Source: Spisula solida (taxonomy: Eukaryota > Mollusca > Bivalvia > Venerida > Mactridae). From it: a stretch of DNA of 64,000 nucleotides. The translations under genes and the position numbers were made by a program. Positions 31,243 to 41,893 of the stretch are shown here, piece by piece; position 1 is the first letter of the stretch; every line of letters starts with the position of its first letter. The DNA is taken from assembly GCA_947247005.1 (NCBI GenBank), contig OX365960.1:19034533-19098532 (forward strand). Direction: 5' to 3'. A model generated the notes under the pieces. It made no database searches. It worked only from the letters and a program-made list of their open reading frames with translations, and had not been told where the DNA came from.

Positions 31243-32280
31243 ACCATGTGTACCAAATGATACAAGGTATGGCTATTAGTACCCAATAATATTGAATCCT
31301 GCAAAAATGACCGGATTGAGTAACCCGCTCGTCAAGACATGGTTTTACCTACTGTGGTCGTAAGTATCTAATAGGATTAGTAATAGCTGTACCCAATTGT
31401 TTTGAATACTCCACATGACTAGCACTACTGTGCATAGTGGTTTTAGTACTCATGGGGTCCGGAATAATGACAATATAGCTAGTGGGTGTGAGTACCTCAG
31501 AGTGTTCTGGTGGTTGAACCTGATAGATCAGAGTATTGCAACAAGAACATAAACGGCTGTGACTAGTATTGTTATATCCTATTAGACCCGTAATGACACT
31601 CTCTCGCGAATATATGAGCTTACACTACGGTGATGGAGGATACACCTAATTTAGGGCATCAGAAATGGCTGTATTTAGAAATTATGAGTTCCACAAAGTA
31701 TCTGCAAATAATACATTTTAGGAGAAATATGGATGTTTATGCAAAGAGTTTACATTTATATCAAAGATAAACATTTCATTGACCTTTGATTCCATTTTTT
31801 TTCAAGTCAGAGTTTAGCCTATAATGTCTTAGTTTTATGATATTGCTCAATATATGGCCAGTGTAAACCAAACGCAAACTTTAAATTTAGGAGGTGAAAA
31901 ACCAAACATTCATACTAAAGTATTACAATATTGCAAATAGTATAATACTGCAGCTTCATCGTGATAATCAATGATTGTTGTTAACTAAAAGATAATTTTA
32001 AATCGGCCAGGGCAGGTGTGAGCACGAAAGGCATATACGAATACATGTTTATTGAAACAGCATGTCCTAGTAAGTTGTAAATGCGTGTCACGGCTGTTGG
32101 ACTATATTTCGCCCAAAAATTCCAGGTTCTTTCATGTGCATTGTACAATAGAAGGTTACTTACCAACACAAAACAGACATACAATAATAGAATTCACGAG
32201 GTAAAGACTTACAAAGATGTTTCGTTAGTTCATGTAGTTTGACAAAAGAATTCCACATTTGTGCACACGGCACTGCAACG
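31243..32280. other. Upstream intergenic region of the secreted-peptide gene
   Basis: About 1 kb without a recognised gene or repeat. It may hold more distant control elements of the gene that starts at 32402, but none could be identified with confidence. Confidence 0.4.
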
Positions 32281-32401
32281 TGACTCAAATGACGTGTTCT
32301 TCCTGAATTGGACCAAATTCGTTATAAAAGAGATGCGATGCTGTTACCCAAATCATTCTGCCGGTGATATCTGAAGTGGAACACACCTAGAAAACATCAT
32401 C
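32281..32401 (+). promoter_or_regulatory. Core promoter and 5' leader of the secreted-peptide gene
   Basis: An exact AP-1 site TGACTCA (32281-32287) is followed three bases later by a CRE half-site TGACGTG (32290-32296). A TATA box TATAAAAG lies at 32323-32330. Transcription should start near 32353-32360, giving a leader of about 45-50 bases. The start codon has A at -3. AP-1/CRE control would suit an inducible gene; that is inference. Confidence 0.6.
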
Positions 32402-32465
32402 ATGTTCAAGTGGCTCGTGTTTGGTTTGGTCGTTGCGCTCGTGTCATATTGGTCTCCGAAAGAAG
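32402..32465 (+). CDS. Exon 1: signal peptide
   Basis: Twenty-one codons plus one base, from ATG 32402 to a consensus donor (AAG then GTAAGT at 32466). The peptide has one basic residue near its start, a 14-residue hydrophobic core and a polar end SPKE. It is too short for a gene finder that needs long ORFs. Confidence 0.7.
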
Positions 32466-35400
32466 GTAAGTTAAATTATGCTACGTTATAATTTAATTTC
32501 AATTACTTATTATTTGACTGATTTTGATTTGTATATATGTTTACTGGGCGATGGACTTTGTTGTTTATGCCAATAAATAATTTGACTTGACTTGACTCGT
32601 GTCGGTATGGCTGATTAAATAAGTTTGCGTACGTAGGCCTACATGTACGTAAATGTTTTAGGCCTACAGTTGCGTAGAAACTATCGTTTTCCTACCAACT
32701 CTAACTTAACTTTGTTATTTTAATCAGTCAATATATTCAGCGATAGACTGACTGATTTGCATGTTCCAAATACAGCAGCCGGTCCATATTTAAAAAATAT
32801 TGATCGGCAAAATATATGGACCGACAGGTAACTATGGTAGTGGCATAGAACGCTCTATTTTTAGAATAGAATTTACAATATTCTAAGATACAAAAACTGC
32901 TGTAACTTTTTTATTATTAAACCGAAACATAGAATGTTGGGATTCATTTTCTTGATTAGATCATATGCTACGAGTTAATGTACATTTTAAATAATAATTT
33001 AAAAAAATTTTTTTTTTCACATTTCTGCCAATTCTGGGTTATTTTGTGAATATGCAGCTAGGAAGACCAAACATAGGTGTTATGTCACCCCATAATGATC
33101 TGTAGTTTACGAATTAAACCCAAATTTAATTTATGTTTTCTAGAAATTTAATGTTCGGTACAGAATCTAATATAAGAAATAGTTCACATCACTTCTGGTC
33201 CAATGACATTATATGGACTGGCTAGTCAGCCCGCGTTGTGTATATACACAACTTGGACTGACTAGCTAGTCCATATAATGTCATACATATAGGACCAGAA
33301 GTGATGTGAACTATGTCTTAAATATGTTATAAATTTATATATGCGAGGCTATAAAATATATTATAAAATATAGCATAGCTAGTGAAGTTCAGCTAATAAG
33401 ACCAGTCAAAAAGGTGGTCTTAATAGCGAATCGGTCTTATCACGCATGTTAATTTTAATTAACATGCGTGGTCTTATTAGTGGACCTTTCTTGTTCTTAA
33501 ATTAATACGCTGGGACCTTAAACTGGCAAAAATCTGCATGCTTTCAAAATAACCAAAGTGGTCAAAGCGGAACTTTACTGATGTAGTAACATAAATAAAA
33601 TCAAACATGACTAACTCCAGAATTATTCATTATAATATATTTTAGTTTTATATTTAATATTTTATATATTAATATATGTATTAAGAAAATTTGGCGAAAG
33701 TGTCATGTTCTTTGGAATGATGATACTATACGTCAAAGTTTTGTGCTATTATTTCTATGTATACTGGCACAGGTAACTGTATCATTAATATTTAATGTAT
33801 AATATCTAAGAAAGGTTTATAACACCGGAAATTGACCACACAGTCACGTGTATTTTATAAGCAATTCATTAATACTTGTGTTTTTTAGATATTATTACAG
33901 CACATAAAATTTGACATGATCCTGGCCTTTATGCATGAATATATTACAAGGTTCGTGCGTTGAATATATAAATGTACGCGAGCAAATCGTGCAATATCGG
34001 TCCTTTAGGTTCGTGTCGATATTACACCTCGAGCGTCTTCGTGATACTCCCCGCTGCCAAAGCATACAACCGGGATTATAAATATGGACAATAAATCAGC
34101 TGTAAAATTAGGCTAATTGAAGGTCGAGAGTCGTGTCAAATTCTCTGGACTATACATAATCAGAAACACGAGAGCTTCGTTTTTAATTTGATATCAGTCT
34201 TTTAAAAATCCGTCCATAAATACGAAAATAAACCATAGGGCGAGAACTCACTTTATTTTTTTGTTTAGAATAGCATTGTCGTTGCACCTCAGTGATTGAC
34301 TGGACACCGTGGTGAACATTTCATGGTATAACTTTGTAACTAGTTGATCAATTACGATGGGATTGTGCATGGGGCTAGTTCTAACGATGTTGTCTATGAA
34401 TGTAATTACTTAATGAAGATATCGAAAGCCAATTTTGTTTTTGATACCTTGAAAATCTGACCACTTTAGTACAAATGCACCTTTCTAAGATAACATAAAT
34501 TTTATAAAACATTTTTTACTCTTTATCAATGATACAGTTACCTGTGTATACTGGGTGTCCAAAAAGATTGTATACAGTTCTGTGTTTATTTATTAAATCC
34601 CTACAATCTGCTATCGCAACGAAAATTTGCGCATGTATAGACAAAAGATGTTTTTTTCAGTGACCAATTTTTAGAATATAACCCGGATATTTTTTTAGAA
34701 AAAAATCAATTTTCCAATTTACCTTATTTTGTCCGTAACGTCATTATGTAGTAATTAACGACGTTCTCACGATGTATGTCGCCTTCTGACATTTCCCTTC
34801 TTGCACTCGTTCTTTGAAACTATCAATTACATTTGCGCATGTGTCTTAGCTGATCTTCTAACCTTCTCTTTTGATGTTCCTCAGTAGAATAGATGTGTCC
34901 GTTGGCTTTGTATTGTACACTAGCGATTCATTGTTTTGAATGACGCATAGTTCATGCAAGATTTGTCTGGGCCACACATTATATATAAGGGGTTGGATGA
35001 ATTATTTGAGTCAGATGGATCCTAAGTAATTTCCAGGAAATACCACTGTGGTGTGACATGGCCCGTCCACAGCCCGGATCTAAATTATTGCGACTTCTTC
35101 TTGTGGGGTTATGTGAAATCATTAGTGTACAGCACTAAGCCAACATACAAGTCTATGCTCACGAGAAACATAAAAATAAAAGGTATGAAGACCAGTCTAG
35201 CCACAATGTCATGTGCAAATGTAATTGACAGTTTCAAAGAACGAGTGCAAGAAGGGAAACATAAGAATGGTGTACATCTTGAGAACGTCATAAATTACTT
35301 AATAGACGTCACGGGCTAAATAAGGTAATTTCAGTAAATTAAAAATTTTCTAAAAATTATCAATTTTATAAGCTTAAAACTGGTCACATAAAACACGCAT

Positions 35401-35734
35401 GTTAATTAACATGCGTGCATAAAGCTTACATCTTTAGTCTGCACATGTGCAAATTTTCTTTACGCCGATAGCAGAATGAAGAGATTTGATAAATATACAC
35501 TGAAACTGTATACTTTCTTTTTGGACACCCTGTACTTCTATGTATATAATAAACAAGCGACGGACTGAGATTTAGTAGTATTGCATATTTGATGCTTACG
35601 ATTGAGTGTTGTTTAATTCACATGGCCACTAACACAGTCCTATCTGAACGAATATCAGAAAACTAAAATTAGATGCAGTTCATGATAGTCTGACTAATTT
35701 TCTTCCATTTAAATGACTGTCACTTTTTTCTAAA

Positions 35735-35767
<33 letters not shown>

Positions 35768-38700
35768 TACTTTATTTAACGAGGCTACACATTTGGTTTC
35801 CCAATCTTCCATTTGGGCCTCAAATAAAATAATGTTTTCAATAGCTTTAACATGCACCAGTTAATCTTCAAAAACTATTAAACTACTGTGCATTCTATAA
35901 TTAAATAAATTTAATTAAATAATTATACTGATGCTGCAAATGTCTGTTTTGACGAAAACATACTGAATGGTTAGACAACTAGTTTATTGTTTCACGTTTG
36001 CAATAGCTTAATTAGGCGTGCACCCAGTAATCTTCAAAAACTAACATACATGTATCTCTTAAAATAACTTCCTTTGTTCATTCAAGTAGCCTATTTTTTT
36101 CGGCACATACTAAGGTTTATATTACTAGTTTATCCTTTGAAAACACATATAGTTCAATATGAGCCCTGAATAAGCTAAAATAAACATGAACGTCAAGATT
36201 CACCTGTCAATTAAAACCACGTCCTCAATCCCGGTGAATAGCGGGGATTTTTACTTTTGCCTTTTCAAACCCCGGGTAAAATCCCCGCCCCAGGGCCATA
36301 TAGATGGTAAAATCCCCCGCAAATTGCCCCACCCTATGCCTCATGGCTATATTTCCCCGCTATTTTGGCGCGAAACAAATCCTCCGCACTGACACGGCAG
36401 TGAGGGGACATCGGAAAGGTATAAACACGGGACTGTTCCCCTACTATCACCGCCCTTCCCCTGGGGTTGAGGGCAGTGGTTTTAATTGGCTGGTGCAAAA
36501 TTCCAGGGTTTGGGGCTCGATATGTACTCAGTTTATTCTACATGTACTTTATTTAAGGTCTATTGTGAAACAAGTTTTTCAAACTTATATTAATCACTCT
36601 CGACACCTCATTCCTGATGTTATCCATCGCCACGAGGGTATGAGAGAAGTACTTGAAACAGTTGATGTTGTCTATAGCAACACGAAAAATAACTTATCAT
36701 TCCGCAAACATAAGTCCGTATATACAATAGCACACTTTACACGTCGTAGAATGATTTAATTTGTGCTGATATCTGCTGCAAATACCACAGGTAACTGTAT
36801 CATTGATTTAAGCAAAGACCTAAATATACACAGATTGGACACTTAATTGAAAACGGGGAGAAAATGCAAAATGGCATGCAGCAGATGCTGATATTTTGCA
36901 TGAACGCTTTTGTTTGTCATCCTTTTTAATGACCAATATCTCATTTTGAAGAGCTAGGTTTCTTCTACTGCAAGGTGTTACTTAATTTTTTCTATCTCTT
37001 ATAGAATTCAGAAAAAATATTATTTGAATGAGGCAAACTGGGTATTTTCTGATAAAATTGGAGTTTCCATTAAAATGAGAGTAGGTCTGGCTCTTTGAGG
37101 TCTAATGTTTTACTTCTTGACTGATTTCAATAAATTAGGTTTCATTTTAAAGCCGAATAATAAATCTACTGCATAAACTTATTAGTTTTTTCCTATGTAC
37201 ACGAAAACAGGAGATATAAGGAATTAAAAGTAAACGATATTTCGCGAGATTTCAGAACACTGCCGCGAGATATTGCGAGATTTGGCAGATTTTTCCAATC
37301 TTTGTATAGTTAGGTCTTTGATTTAAGAGAAAAACAAAAATATTTTTTTTGTAGAATTTATATACTGTATTCATATCAAGGTTATGAATATATAAATTTT
37401 ACAAAAAAAAAAGTTTTTACTCTTAATCAATGATACAGTTACCTGTGGGAAATACCGGTGAAAAAAATCACCGTTTGTCGCGCATATGCATATAGTTATA
37501 CGCAGGCCTTCGTGATTAATGACGGCGCATACGAACCGTTCAAAACAGTGATTTGTTCACTAGTATGACACCCAAAAATGATATACATGTATTTCCTAAG
37601 TGCATATTATGATATTACAGTACAAGCGGACCCAATACCTGGGAATGAGTTGGAAGAACTACAACAGGAACTGGAAACACTCACTGAACTCAAAGAACTC
37701 AACGAACTCGTTAAACTTTCCAAATCCGGGTCCGAATCATCCGAAGTTAGTAAAGCAATTGATACCTTTTTCCATTGTTTATACATGTATATATTCCATA
37801 CAATCAACCCCTTTAACTGCATTGTATATAATAATGATAATAATAACTATTATTATGTTCAACCGAGATTCAGACCCTCCGAAAAAGGTTATTTTTATTA
37901 GGAACCTTACTTGGAATCATCACTAGATATAATATTCAATACTAGTAACTCGGTCAAGAGTCAACCCCTTTTTTCAAAAAAGCGAACAATTCACCAACTA
38001 TAACGTACGCTATTAGCAAAATTAACTCAATGTTCTGTTCGTTTCACTTCACGTTATTCATGAATTGCAAGATAGCCACATACATGACATATTTTCCTAA
38101 CATAAAAAATAGATGACGTATATTTGCAGGACTTGTTTTTTAGGTTTGTGCCTAATTTCAGGTTTTTATGCCCCCCTATCGATAGATGGGGAGGCATATA
38201 GTGATTCACCTTTCCGTTCGTCCGTCCGTTCGTTCGTTCGTTCGTTCGTTCGTCCGTCCGTCCTGGTTAACCCAAATTGACAGTTTCTTCTAGCATTATT
38301 ATGGCTTGCTACAAAGCTTCCATACTTGCATGGATGTTGTATATGAACACTCGATCTCCACACGCCTGTATCACCTGACCTCATTTTGACCTTCACCTTG
38401 ACCTAATGTTGGACTTAGACTTATGGAAGGGCCAAATTCTTGGTTAACCCAAATTGACCGTTTCTTCTAGCATTCATATGGCTTGCTACAAAGCTTCCAT
38501 GCTTGCATGGATGTTGTATATGAACACTCTCTACAGGCCTGTATCACCTGACCCCATTTTGACCTTCACCTTGACCTAATTTTGGACTTAGACTTATTGG
38601 AGGGCCAAATTCTTGGTTAACCCAAATTGACCGTTTCTTCTAGCATTCATATGGCTTGCTACAAAGCTTTCATACTTGCATGGTTGTTGTATTTGAACAT

Positions 38701-40353
38701 TCTCTACACACCTATATCCCCTAACCTCATGTTGACCGTCACATTGACCTAATTTTGGACATAAACTTATTAAGCGTCTAATTCGTTTTACATCTTGTCC
38801 ATCATGGCGTTGCCTTAAAACTTGGCATACTTGTTTACCATCATAAGCCCCTTACATTATCAAAGCCATGTAACACTGTCCAACATTATTACAGAATTAT
38901 GGCCCCTGATTGACTTAGCTTATTATGGGCAAGGCTTCCATGGGGACATAAACGTTTATTGAACGCAGTCTTGTTAAATCCTGATTTTCCTTTTTTTCTT
39001 TATATTGAAAGGTTGAGTTTCAGGATTTGAAACATAGATTTTCAGATATGATTGCTTATTACTAGGCCTGATTTGTACGTGTTATACCTCATCTTATAAT
39101 TCTATTTATTAGCTGGACTGTGAAGAATGTCAATTTGCGGTTGACCCGAATGCCTGTGAGGCAGAATGTGAAGAGGTATAGTCCGTTTAATCAGATCTTT
39201 CACTTGTATAGGCCTACCAAACATTGCAATATAATAACATTGTATAGTGAAAACCAATACCTTATTCATATATATAGTTGCGTATTAATACACAAAATAT
39301 ATATTAAACCAATGCAATGTTTGTATACACAATGATAATGTTGAAATGTATACAAGTGACCGACCTGATTAATCCATTTATAAGACCTTTTATCCATCTT
39401 CTAATATTGAATGTACATGTAATATGAAGTGCAGTTCCTTAATCAACTAAGTAACATATTCATTCTCACATTATCTGTGAATTCTATACATTAATAAGAG
39501 AAAACGCAACGAAAGAATATGTTTTAACGTATTTCATGAGAAAACATAAATCTAAGACATAATACTATATTATACAAGTACTTAAAATTAAATCAAAGTA
39601 CACTATTTTTTCCTCATTTAAGAGCCTTTTCGAAACCTTATCAAATAATTCTTATGTAATGTCACGAAGTCCGGGTTTCCTGGAGAACGGCTCATATAAT
39701 TATGTATCAGATTGTATCAAGATATTATTATGACGTTTGTTTCAGGAGATACTCAAGATGATGCTTGAAAAAGTCCGCACACCGGAAGAAAAAAAACAAG
39801 CGTACGTACATTTGTATAAGTAAACACAGTAAAGTATAGGTAGTCGGCTTAGAAGATTTAAGGTCGTAAATACTACCTACCACACCTTATTAGAGCCACA
39901 CATTTACGCATATGCAACTATACAAGGTACTTCTTATGGATGTATTGATGAAAAACAGAAGAGATCATCTTAAGAAGAAAAGGCTTATTTCGCCAAGAAA
40001 AGAACAGTTTTCTAGTTTTTCTCACGACCTTATTCTTCTGAAGCGACGATATTTAGTTGCACTTGTCTGGACATTTAGTTAGTCTTTCAATAGGTAAACA
40101 TTTTGCAAATTGTGTCAAGTATTAGAAAATCTAAGTAAAACATACATCTTGTAGTCAATATTGAGTGTTATGTACAACTTTGGTTACAATATTATGTTAC
40201 CTCAGTGCGGTACTGGTATTTTTCTATTGCAGGAGAATAATCGACAGCAACAGCGGCAAAATGAAGCCGAAAGGGTGGCCACGTGTTCGCGGGAGCATCA
40301 CCGTCACCTTTCTCCACAGACGACAGAAACCCATGCCGGAGATGAAAAAATAG
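32402..40353 (+). CDS. Five-exon gene for a small secreted acidic/cationic precursor (about 142 residues)
   Basis: Found from splice signals. Coding exons are 32402-32465, 37621-37745, 39113-39175, 39746-39801 and 40233-40353. Junction phases 1, 0, 0 and 2 keep one open frame. Residues 1-24 are a signal peptide with hydrophobic core WLVFGLVVALV; VQA then D suits signal peptidase, and the site spans the first intron. Residues 25-63 are Glu/Leu-rich and acidic. Residues 64-84 hold four cysteines (CX2CX9CX3C). Residues 85-103 look helical. Residues 104-142 are basic (eleven Lys/Arg, two acidic). An acidic pro-region before a cationic tail resembles antimicrobial-peptide precursors in outline only; the family is not recognised. 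Intron 1 (about 5.2 kb) holds several transposons. Weak points are the exon 2 donor GTTAGT and a rival exon 4 donor four bases on. Confidence 0.65.
32466..33172. other. Intron 1, first part
   Basis: AT-rich intronic DNA after the exon 1 donor with no separate feature recognised. The intron runs to 37620 and is interrupted by the repeats listed below. Confidence 0.5.
33173..33320. mobile_element. 148-bp palindromic element
   Basis: The arms pair over nearly the whole length: TAAGA(A/C)ATAGTTCACATC on the left with its inverse at 33301-33320, then ACTTCTGGTCC and ATGACATTATATGGACT with their inverses. The centre is the perfect palindrome GTTGTGTATATACACAAC (33235-33252). It would form one long hairpin in RNA of intron 1. 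Probably a miniature element; no target duplication was settled. Confidence 0.75.
33441..33470. repeat. Perfect 14-bp-arm palindrome
   Basis: CACGCATGTTAATT, two bases TT, then its exact inverse. The same half-sequence forms a 24-bp palindrome at 35394-35417. Confidence 0.8.
33768..34546. mobile_element. CACAGG-family MITE, long form, TATACTGG duplication
   Basis: It starts CACAGGTAACTGTATCATTA and ends with the inverse (...AATGATACAGTTACCTGTG). The 8-bp repeat TATACTGG lies at 33760-33767 and 34547-34554. The second copy overlaps the first four bases of the mariner-like element at 34551, so this MITE landed exactly on that element's left tip. Its right half is similar to the copies inside the 6.2-kb units (for example 42190-42538). 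An 8-bp duplication suits hAT or P-type transposition. Confidence 0.85.
35053..35319 (+). pseudogene. Mariner/IS630-family transposase C-terminal fragment
   Basis: An 88-residue open stretch reads WPVHSPDLNYCDFFLWGYVK near its start. That is the SPDL-x-x-x-DFFLWGY motif around the last catalytic aspartate of IS630/Tc1/mariner transposases. The N-terminal DNA-binding region and first two catalytic acids are absent, and an inverted copy of the 3' part lies just upstream. It is a dead fragment inside intron 1 of the secreted-peptide gene, on the same strand. Confidence 0.75.
35394..35417. repeat. 24-bp perfect palindrome inserted in the mariner remnant
   Basis: CACGCATGTTAA followed by its inverse. 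The opposite arm of the foldback element lacks it, so it was added after the arms diverged. It is the same half-sequence as 33441-33470. Confidence 0.75.
35735..35764 (+). repeat. (AAGT)7 microsatellite
   Basis: Seven uninterrupted tetranucleotide units in intron 1. The flanks 35535-36207 show nothing else. Confidence 0.9.
36208..36488. mobile_element. GC-rich inverted-repeat element
   Basis: CAATTAAAACCAC (36208-36220) is exactly inverted at 36476-36488. The interior is much GC-richer than its surroundings and repeats AAATCCCCGC/GGGGATTT-type motifs at least four times. The 151-residue ORF across it is a by-product. The exact ends may lie a few bases outside; no target duplication was settled. 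Confidence 0.55.
36786..37447. mobile_element. CACAGG-family MITE in intron 1
   Basis: It starts CACAGGTAACTGTATCATTG and ends AATGATACAGTTACCTGTG. The 8-bp flanks are GCAAATAC and GGAAATAC (one mismatch). The interior differs from the 33768 copy, so two sub-types share the same ends. It lies 173 bases upstream of exon 2. Confidence 0.8.
37621..37745 (+). CDS. Exon 2: signal-peptide cleavage region and Glu/Leu-rich segment
   Basis: The acceptor is ATGATATTACAG. The first two bases complete a valine codon. Residues 22-63 start VQADPIPGNEL and continue with repeated EL/LE pairs (ELQQELETLTELKELNELV), a helix-forming acidic stretch, then a Ser-rich end. The donor is GAA then GTTAGT. The frame runs open beyond the donor, but into AT-rich, non-coding-looking sequence. 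Confidence 0.65.
38165..38790. repeat. Dispersed repeat with three tandem units of about 175 bp (intron 2)
   Basis: It begins with a G/C hairpin (CCCCCCTATCGATAG...GGGGAGGC), then a (TTCG/TCCG)n tract at about 38214-38262. GGTTAACCCAAATTGAC restarts at 38265, 38442 and 38615. Opposite orientation to the fragment at 1-215. It lies in the intron between exons 2 and 3. The rest of that intron (37746-38164 and 38791-39112) and introns 3-4 show no other feature. Confidence 0.75.
39113..39175 (+). CDS. Exon 3: four-cysteine segment
   Basis: Twenty-one codons in phase 0 between acceptor TTTATTAG and donor GAG then GTATAG. It encodes LDCEECQFAVDP followed by two more cysteines spaced CX3C. With CX2C at the start, this gives two likely disulphides in a short helical hairpin. 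Confidence 0.6.
39746..39801 (+). CDS. Exon 4: short amphipathic segment
   Basis: Acceptor GTTTGTTTCAG; 18 codons plus two bases; donor GC then GTACGT. It encodes EILKMMLEKVRTPEEKKQ, continuing the helix begun in exon 3. A second possible donor (GTACAT) lies four bases on and would move exon 5 into another frame. The first is closer to consensus and leads into the frame that the downstream exon copies keep open. Confidence 0.6.
40233..40353 (+). CDS. Exon 5: basic terminal coding exon
   Basis: Acceptor TTTTTCTATTGCAG. Forty codons including the split alanine, ending at TAG 40351-40353 (residues 103-142). The segment is strongly basic (KMKPKGWPRVRG, then HRRQKP, then MKK). An overlapping alternative frame is open to 40418, but the copies at 46574, 52798 and 59016 have a stop at their third codon in that frame, while the chosen frame stays open in them. 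The copies differ here by a 3-base in-frame indel, as expected for a coding exon. Confidence 0.6.
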
Positions 40354-40796
40354 AAGAGTTGTGTTTTCTTTTCACGTATATAAAGACAAATCGGACTAAT
40401 TTTAAAGATGACATATAATGTAATTATTGCTGCTTATAAAGGTTGTAAGGAAAGTTCGTTCCGGTTTTTGAAAAACTTTTATACACAAAACAAATGGATA
40501 GATTTGGACCAAATTTTTTATCCAGTCTTCTTGTACAATGACATCATTATGTAGAACAGTTTTAGCTGATTAAACTGTCCATATCTTTTCAAACGCCATG
40601 AACAAATTTGTTGATCCTGTTTCGTGAGGTTGTGACGGGGTAAAGTTTGAAAGAATCCCTTTGTTATCCCCGCACTGAATCGTTTTGTATGTTGTAAACT
40701 TGTAATGAATTCAAGTTATGTTCAACCTTATCTAAGTATAAAAAATCATCCAAATTATTAGGTTATAAGAATGTTTGTTTTGCGAAGAAATGCCTT

Positions 40797-41150
40797 TTGT
40801 TTTCCATTATACGTGTTTTTCTAAATGTCGCGATTTTGTCTATTCAGGCATGTCGTTACTTTTCGAGTTATTTAGTTACTCTTTATTACATAAATGAGAC
40901 GTGTATACGCCCATGCATTTTGATGTTTGTAGAAGTATTTCCTGTAATTTTACGTCGTCAATTTTTACACAGTCGGCCGTTTTTGGACCCTACTCTCAAT
41001 TTTCGCTTGACGTTTTCATCACGTCATACTCGTCGAAATTCAAACATTGTACTTGCAAATTCATTGATGTGCTTCAATTATATAAATACCCGTCTTTCAG
41101 CCATCGAAAGCTTAAAGCAGAACGAATTGTTCAACAACACAAACGTCTAA
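40797..41150 (+). other. ORF conserved among array units (copy 1), doubtful coding
   Basis: 117 codons, with counterparts at 47068-47445, 53294-53659 and 59512-59889. A second frame is also open over the same stretch. Most differences between units change amino acids as well as silent sites, so selection on a protein is not evident. No domain, signal peptide or splice context is recognised. More likely a stop-poor non-coding segment carried by the duplication. Confidence 0.2.
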
Positions 41151-41893
41151 AATGCCTTAATTTGGATATGTTTCATTTTGCAGTTTTTTCTGTTAGTCGG
41201 CTCATCTTTAAAATGACAGTCGACGTAACGCTGACGTAAGTTTACTTTCGCGTTCTATAAATCCATGACAACGGTGCCCATTAAAATGTAATCTAGACAA
41301 AAATGATCCCCAATTCCTAAATTTAGTAGTACATGTGTTTGTACATACATTCGTTCCAAATCTCATAATATTTCTTTTCGTAAAAATAAAAATACGTCAT
41401 ACTTTCTGACCGGAACGAACTTTCTCTACACCCTTTACATGTACATTACATGTTTAATTATGATAAAACTATGTCTTTGACTTTTTCTCTCTTAAATGTT
41501 AACCTGTAAAAATAACTTTATTTTTCCAAATAACAAACCAAAAAAAGATTACGTAATAAAATCATTCTTCGAAACCAAGTGTTTGTCATTTTATAATATA
41601 CTGGAAAATTATTGGTAAGCAGAAACTGAGCATGTACAATAACATTTGTGCAGGGCCGTATCCAGATGCTAAAATGCACAGAGGCAAATGTTTTCTCGGG
41701 TATTTATGAGTCGTTGTTTTTATCAACTGACACGTTTATTTTAGTATTTACTAAAATTTTCTCTGTGTGGCTACGGGCCTAGAGGCACTGAAATTTTATG
41801 AGAATAATAAGGAGGTTGCGGAAGGAACGTGCACGAGTGTCTGTACTTGTAGATTAAGCGTCCACGACTATACTGACAGATTGCAATTTGAAC

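Larger units (their letters stand above)
34551..35532. mobile_element. Mariner/Tc1-like foldback remnant, TA-flanked
   Basis: The ends CTGGGTGTCCAAAAAG and its inverse at 35516-35532 are flanked by TA. The homology between the two halves is much longer than a terminus: about 34551-34950 is an inverted, diverged copy of about 35100-35532, including transposase-coding sequence. The element is thus two 3' halves joined head to head, with the left half also disrupted. It cannot encode a complete transposase. Confidence 0.75.

Noticed and set aside
36304..36759. 151-codon ORF
   Set aside because: It covers a GC-rich inverted-repeat element. Stop-poor because of composition; no domain seen.
38166..38396. 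76-codon minus-strand ORF with RTDGRTNERTNERTDER
   Set aside because: Translation of the GACGG/TTCG tract in a dispersed repeat.
40161..40418. 85-codon alternative frame over exon 5
   Set aside because: It ends in AT-rich sequence and is stopped at the third exon codon in all three downstream exon copies, whereas the chosen frame is kept.
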